A DNA stretch of 64,000 nucleotides. It comes from CAWGLW01 sp963823525. Lineage in GTDB: Bacteria > Pseudomonadota > Gammaproteobacteria > Steroidobacterales > Steroidobacteraceae. Under the pieces are notes generated by a model. The model ran no database searches, was not told the DNA's origin, and was given only the letters and a program-made list of their open reading frames with translations. Numbering within the stretch: position 1 is the first letter of the stretch; each line of letters starts with the position of its first letter. A program made the translations under genes and the position numbers. The stretch is from NCBI GenBank assembly GCA_963823525.1, contig CAWGLW010000006.1:1488001-1552000 (forward strand), given 5' to 3'. This document shows, one piece after another, positions 62,882 through 64,000 of this stretch.

Positions 62882-62898
62882 AAGCAGGAATCGTGCCA
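62882..62898 (-). promoter_or_regulatory. Sigma-54 (-24/-12) promoter of the PEP-CTERM gene
   Basis: On the minus strand TGGCACGATTCCTGCTT has GG and GC exactly ten bases apart (62896-62897 and 62884-62885). It matches the RpoN consensus TGGCAC-N5-TTGC except for one T. The predicted transcript start, about 12 bases on, leaves a leader of about 70 bases before the ATG at 62804. Confidence 0.8.
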
Positions 62899-62912
62899 AT
62901 AGCGTAAGGCTC

Positions 62913-62935
62913 TGTTTATTCTCCGAAAATAAACA
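62913..62935. repeat. Inverted repeat just upstream of the sigma-54 promoter
   Basis: TGTTTATT (62913-62920) and AATAAACA (62928-62935) are perfect complements around a 7-base spacer. The repeat lies about 15 bases upstream of the -24 element. It could bind an architectural or regulatory protein. Confidence 0.6.
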
Positions 62936-62991
62936 TTCGGTCGATCGCGGCACTGGCCGGCTGCACATTTCTCCGACAAAAAAATTCGTTA

Positions 62992-63024
62992 TGTAACAAT
63001 TGCTTACATTGATATGTTCAATGT
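62992..63024. promoter_or_regulatory. Two overlapping inverted repeats, possible enhancer sites
   Basis: TGTAA-caattgc-TTACA (62992-63008) overlaps ACATTGA-tatgt-TCAATGT (63006-63024). Both are perfect. They lie about 95-140 bases upstream of the sigma-54 promoter, the usual distance for bacterial enhancer-binding proteins. Confidence 0.55.
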
Positions 63025-63034
63025 CGGCCGCTAA

Positions 63035-63056
63035 TTCTGTGGGTCCTGTCACAGAA
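63035..63056. promoter_or_regulatory. Inverted repeat between the PEP-CTERM and gshA genes
   Basis: TTCTGTG (63035-63041) and CACAGAA (63050-63056) are perfect complements around eight bases. This is the last of four inverted repeats in the 413-bp divergent gap. It may serve either gene. Confidence 0.5.
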
Positions 63057-63217
63057 TCCCCGGAGCTCATCTACTGATGACCCTGATAACCCCCGGGGCA
63101 GGTGGGCCGAACGGACAGGCTTTCGAGTCTCGATACAAGCATCAATGCCCGAATTCACGGCCGACGCGCCGGGCCTGCTAATCTACGCGCCCCCGAATCC
63201 CCGCTCCGGCTGGCTCC

Positions 63218-64000
63218 ATGCCCACTGATCACAGCTTCGAACGCCATCTGTCCGGTCTGGTTAACCGGCAGGCTGCCTACGCTTTACAGGGCGGGCTCAA
63301 GGGCGTGGAGAAGGAGTCGCTTCGGGTGGCGCCTGACGGGCGTATTTCAAGGCGCCCTCATCCGCCGTCGCTTGGATCGGCACTGACCAACCCGCACGTA
63401 ACGACCGATTTTTCCGAAGCGCTGATCGAGCTGGTCACGCCGACGTTCGAGCATACTTGGGAGCTGACCCAATACCTCTGTGACCTGCACCAGTTCGTTT
63501 TCGGGCAGATCCAGGACGAATTGCTCTGGGCAACGAGCATGCCCTGCGCGATTGAGGGTCAGGACGGTATCCCGATCGCGGATTATGGTCGATCCAATAT
63601 AGGGACCATGAAGGTGGTCTACCGGCGCGGCCTGAGTCATCGCTACGGGTCGGTCATGCAGGCCATCGCTGGTGTGCACTTCAACTACTCTTTTCCTGAA
63701 GAATTCTGGCCGGTTTTCGCCGACCTGACCGAGAGTCGGGACGAGGGCCAGACGTTCCGGTCACGAGCCTATTTCACACTGCTCAGGAACTACCGTCGAT
63801 TCGGCTGGCTCGTTCTTTACCTGTTTGGCAATTCGCCGGCTCTTTGTGAGACTTTCCTGTGCGGTCGGCAGGTGCCCTGGCTCGAGCAACTGGCGCCAGG
63901 TACGGCGTACTCACCGTTTGCCACTTCGCTGCGAATGAGTGACCTCGGCTATACCAACAAGAGCCAGGCTGCGCTGGATGTGTCGATGAACGAACTTGAT
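63218..64000 (+). CDS. gshA: Glutamate-cysteine ligase, N-terminal part
   Basis: This frame opens at ATG 63218 and continues to the window edge without a stop, giving 261 residues of a protein usually about 520 long. It reads as the proteobacterial GshA, which joins glutamate and cysteine in the first step of glutathione synthesis. LKGVEKESLRV has the metal-binding Glu residues. TDFSEALIELVTP, LWATSMPCAIE, DYGRSNIGTMKVVYRRGLSHRYGSVMQAIAGVHFNYSFP and the MSDLGYTNKSQ segment are all family blocks. It is divergent from the PEP-CTERM gene. Confidence 0.95.
   Translation, partial: MPTDHSFERHLSGLVNRQAAYALQGGLKGVEKESLRVAPDGRISRRPHPPSLGSALTNPHVTTDFSEALIELVTPTFEHTWELTQYLCDLHQFVFGQIQDELLWATSMPCAIEGQDGIPIADYGRSNIGTMKVVYRRGLSHRYGSVMQAIAGVHFNYSFPEEFWPVFADLTESRDEGQTFRSRAYFTLLRNYRRFGWLVLYLFGNSPALCETFLCGRQVPWLEQLAPGTAYSPFATSLRMSDLGYTNKSQAALDVSMNELD

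Noticed and set aside
63035..63056. Possible LexA box (CTGT...ACAG)
   Set aside because: The spacing between CTGT and ACAG is ten bases, not the eight of gammaproteobacterial LexA sites.

Overview
The window is G+C-rich (about 60-65% by eye) and densely packed on both strands. It reads as a chromosomal segment of a gammaproteobacterium. This rests on proteobacterial-type gshA, cysB, priA, argS followed by a SPOR-domain gene, yajQ, comM/yifB, an Xni-like nuclease, hemH, TonB and TolC components, and a PEP-CTERM protein with a sigma-54 promoter. PEP-CTERM proteins plus a group 3 hydrogenase would suit an environmental, biofilm-forming lineage; assignment to any family is a guess. No tRNA, rRNA, CRISPR array, insertion sequence or prophage was seen.

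Layout. 1-1.7 kb: the end of a bidirectional [NiFe] hydrogenase cluster (large subunit, maturation protease) and an iodotyrosine-deiodinase-like flavoprotein. 1.7-11 kb: acyl-CoA desaturase; a TonB receptor behind a Fur-like site; then four same-strand genes whose products all carry signal peptides (DcaP-like porin, periplasmic glutaminase, coiled-coil porin, amidohydrolase). 11-19 kb: mainly housekeeping genes (yajQ, DUF2780, HerA-like ATPase, ABC exporter, cysB, comM).

19-26 kb: one 2092-residue SpvB/FG-GAP/RHS protein with a variable C-terminal tip, followed by two small genes that look like immunity or orphan-immunity genes, then a decayed cupin gene. This is the best candidate for an undescribed system. 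26.6-37 kb: a TPP enzyme, cysteine synthase, DUF924, SPOR, argS, a six-EF-hand protein, priA and an HNH gene. The priA upstream region has three DnaA boxes next to an AT-rich stretch.

37-50 kb: acetyltransferase, TPR-Asp/Asn hydroxylase, Xni-like nuclease, fructosamine kinase, DUF4097 repeat protein, Na+/proline symporter, PotD-like lipoprotein, hemH-VOC, and an MFS pump with a succinate-semialdehyde dehydrogenase. 50-55 kb: thiolase, then two tandem DUF885 lipoproteins, the second of which has lost its HExxPGHH metal motif. 55-61 kb: a four-gene heavy-metal RND efflux operon (adaptor, pump, DUF3240, TolC). 61-64 kb: two DUF2845 proteins, a strong terminator, a PEP-CTERM protein with a sigma-54 promoter and a cluster of inverted repeats, and the start of gshA, which runs off the end.
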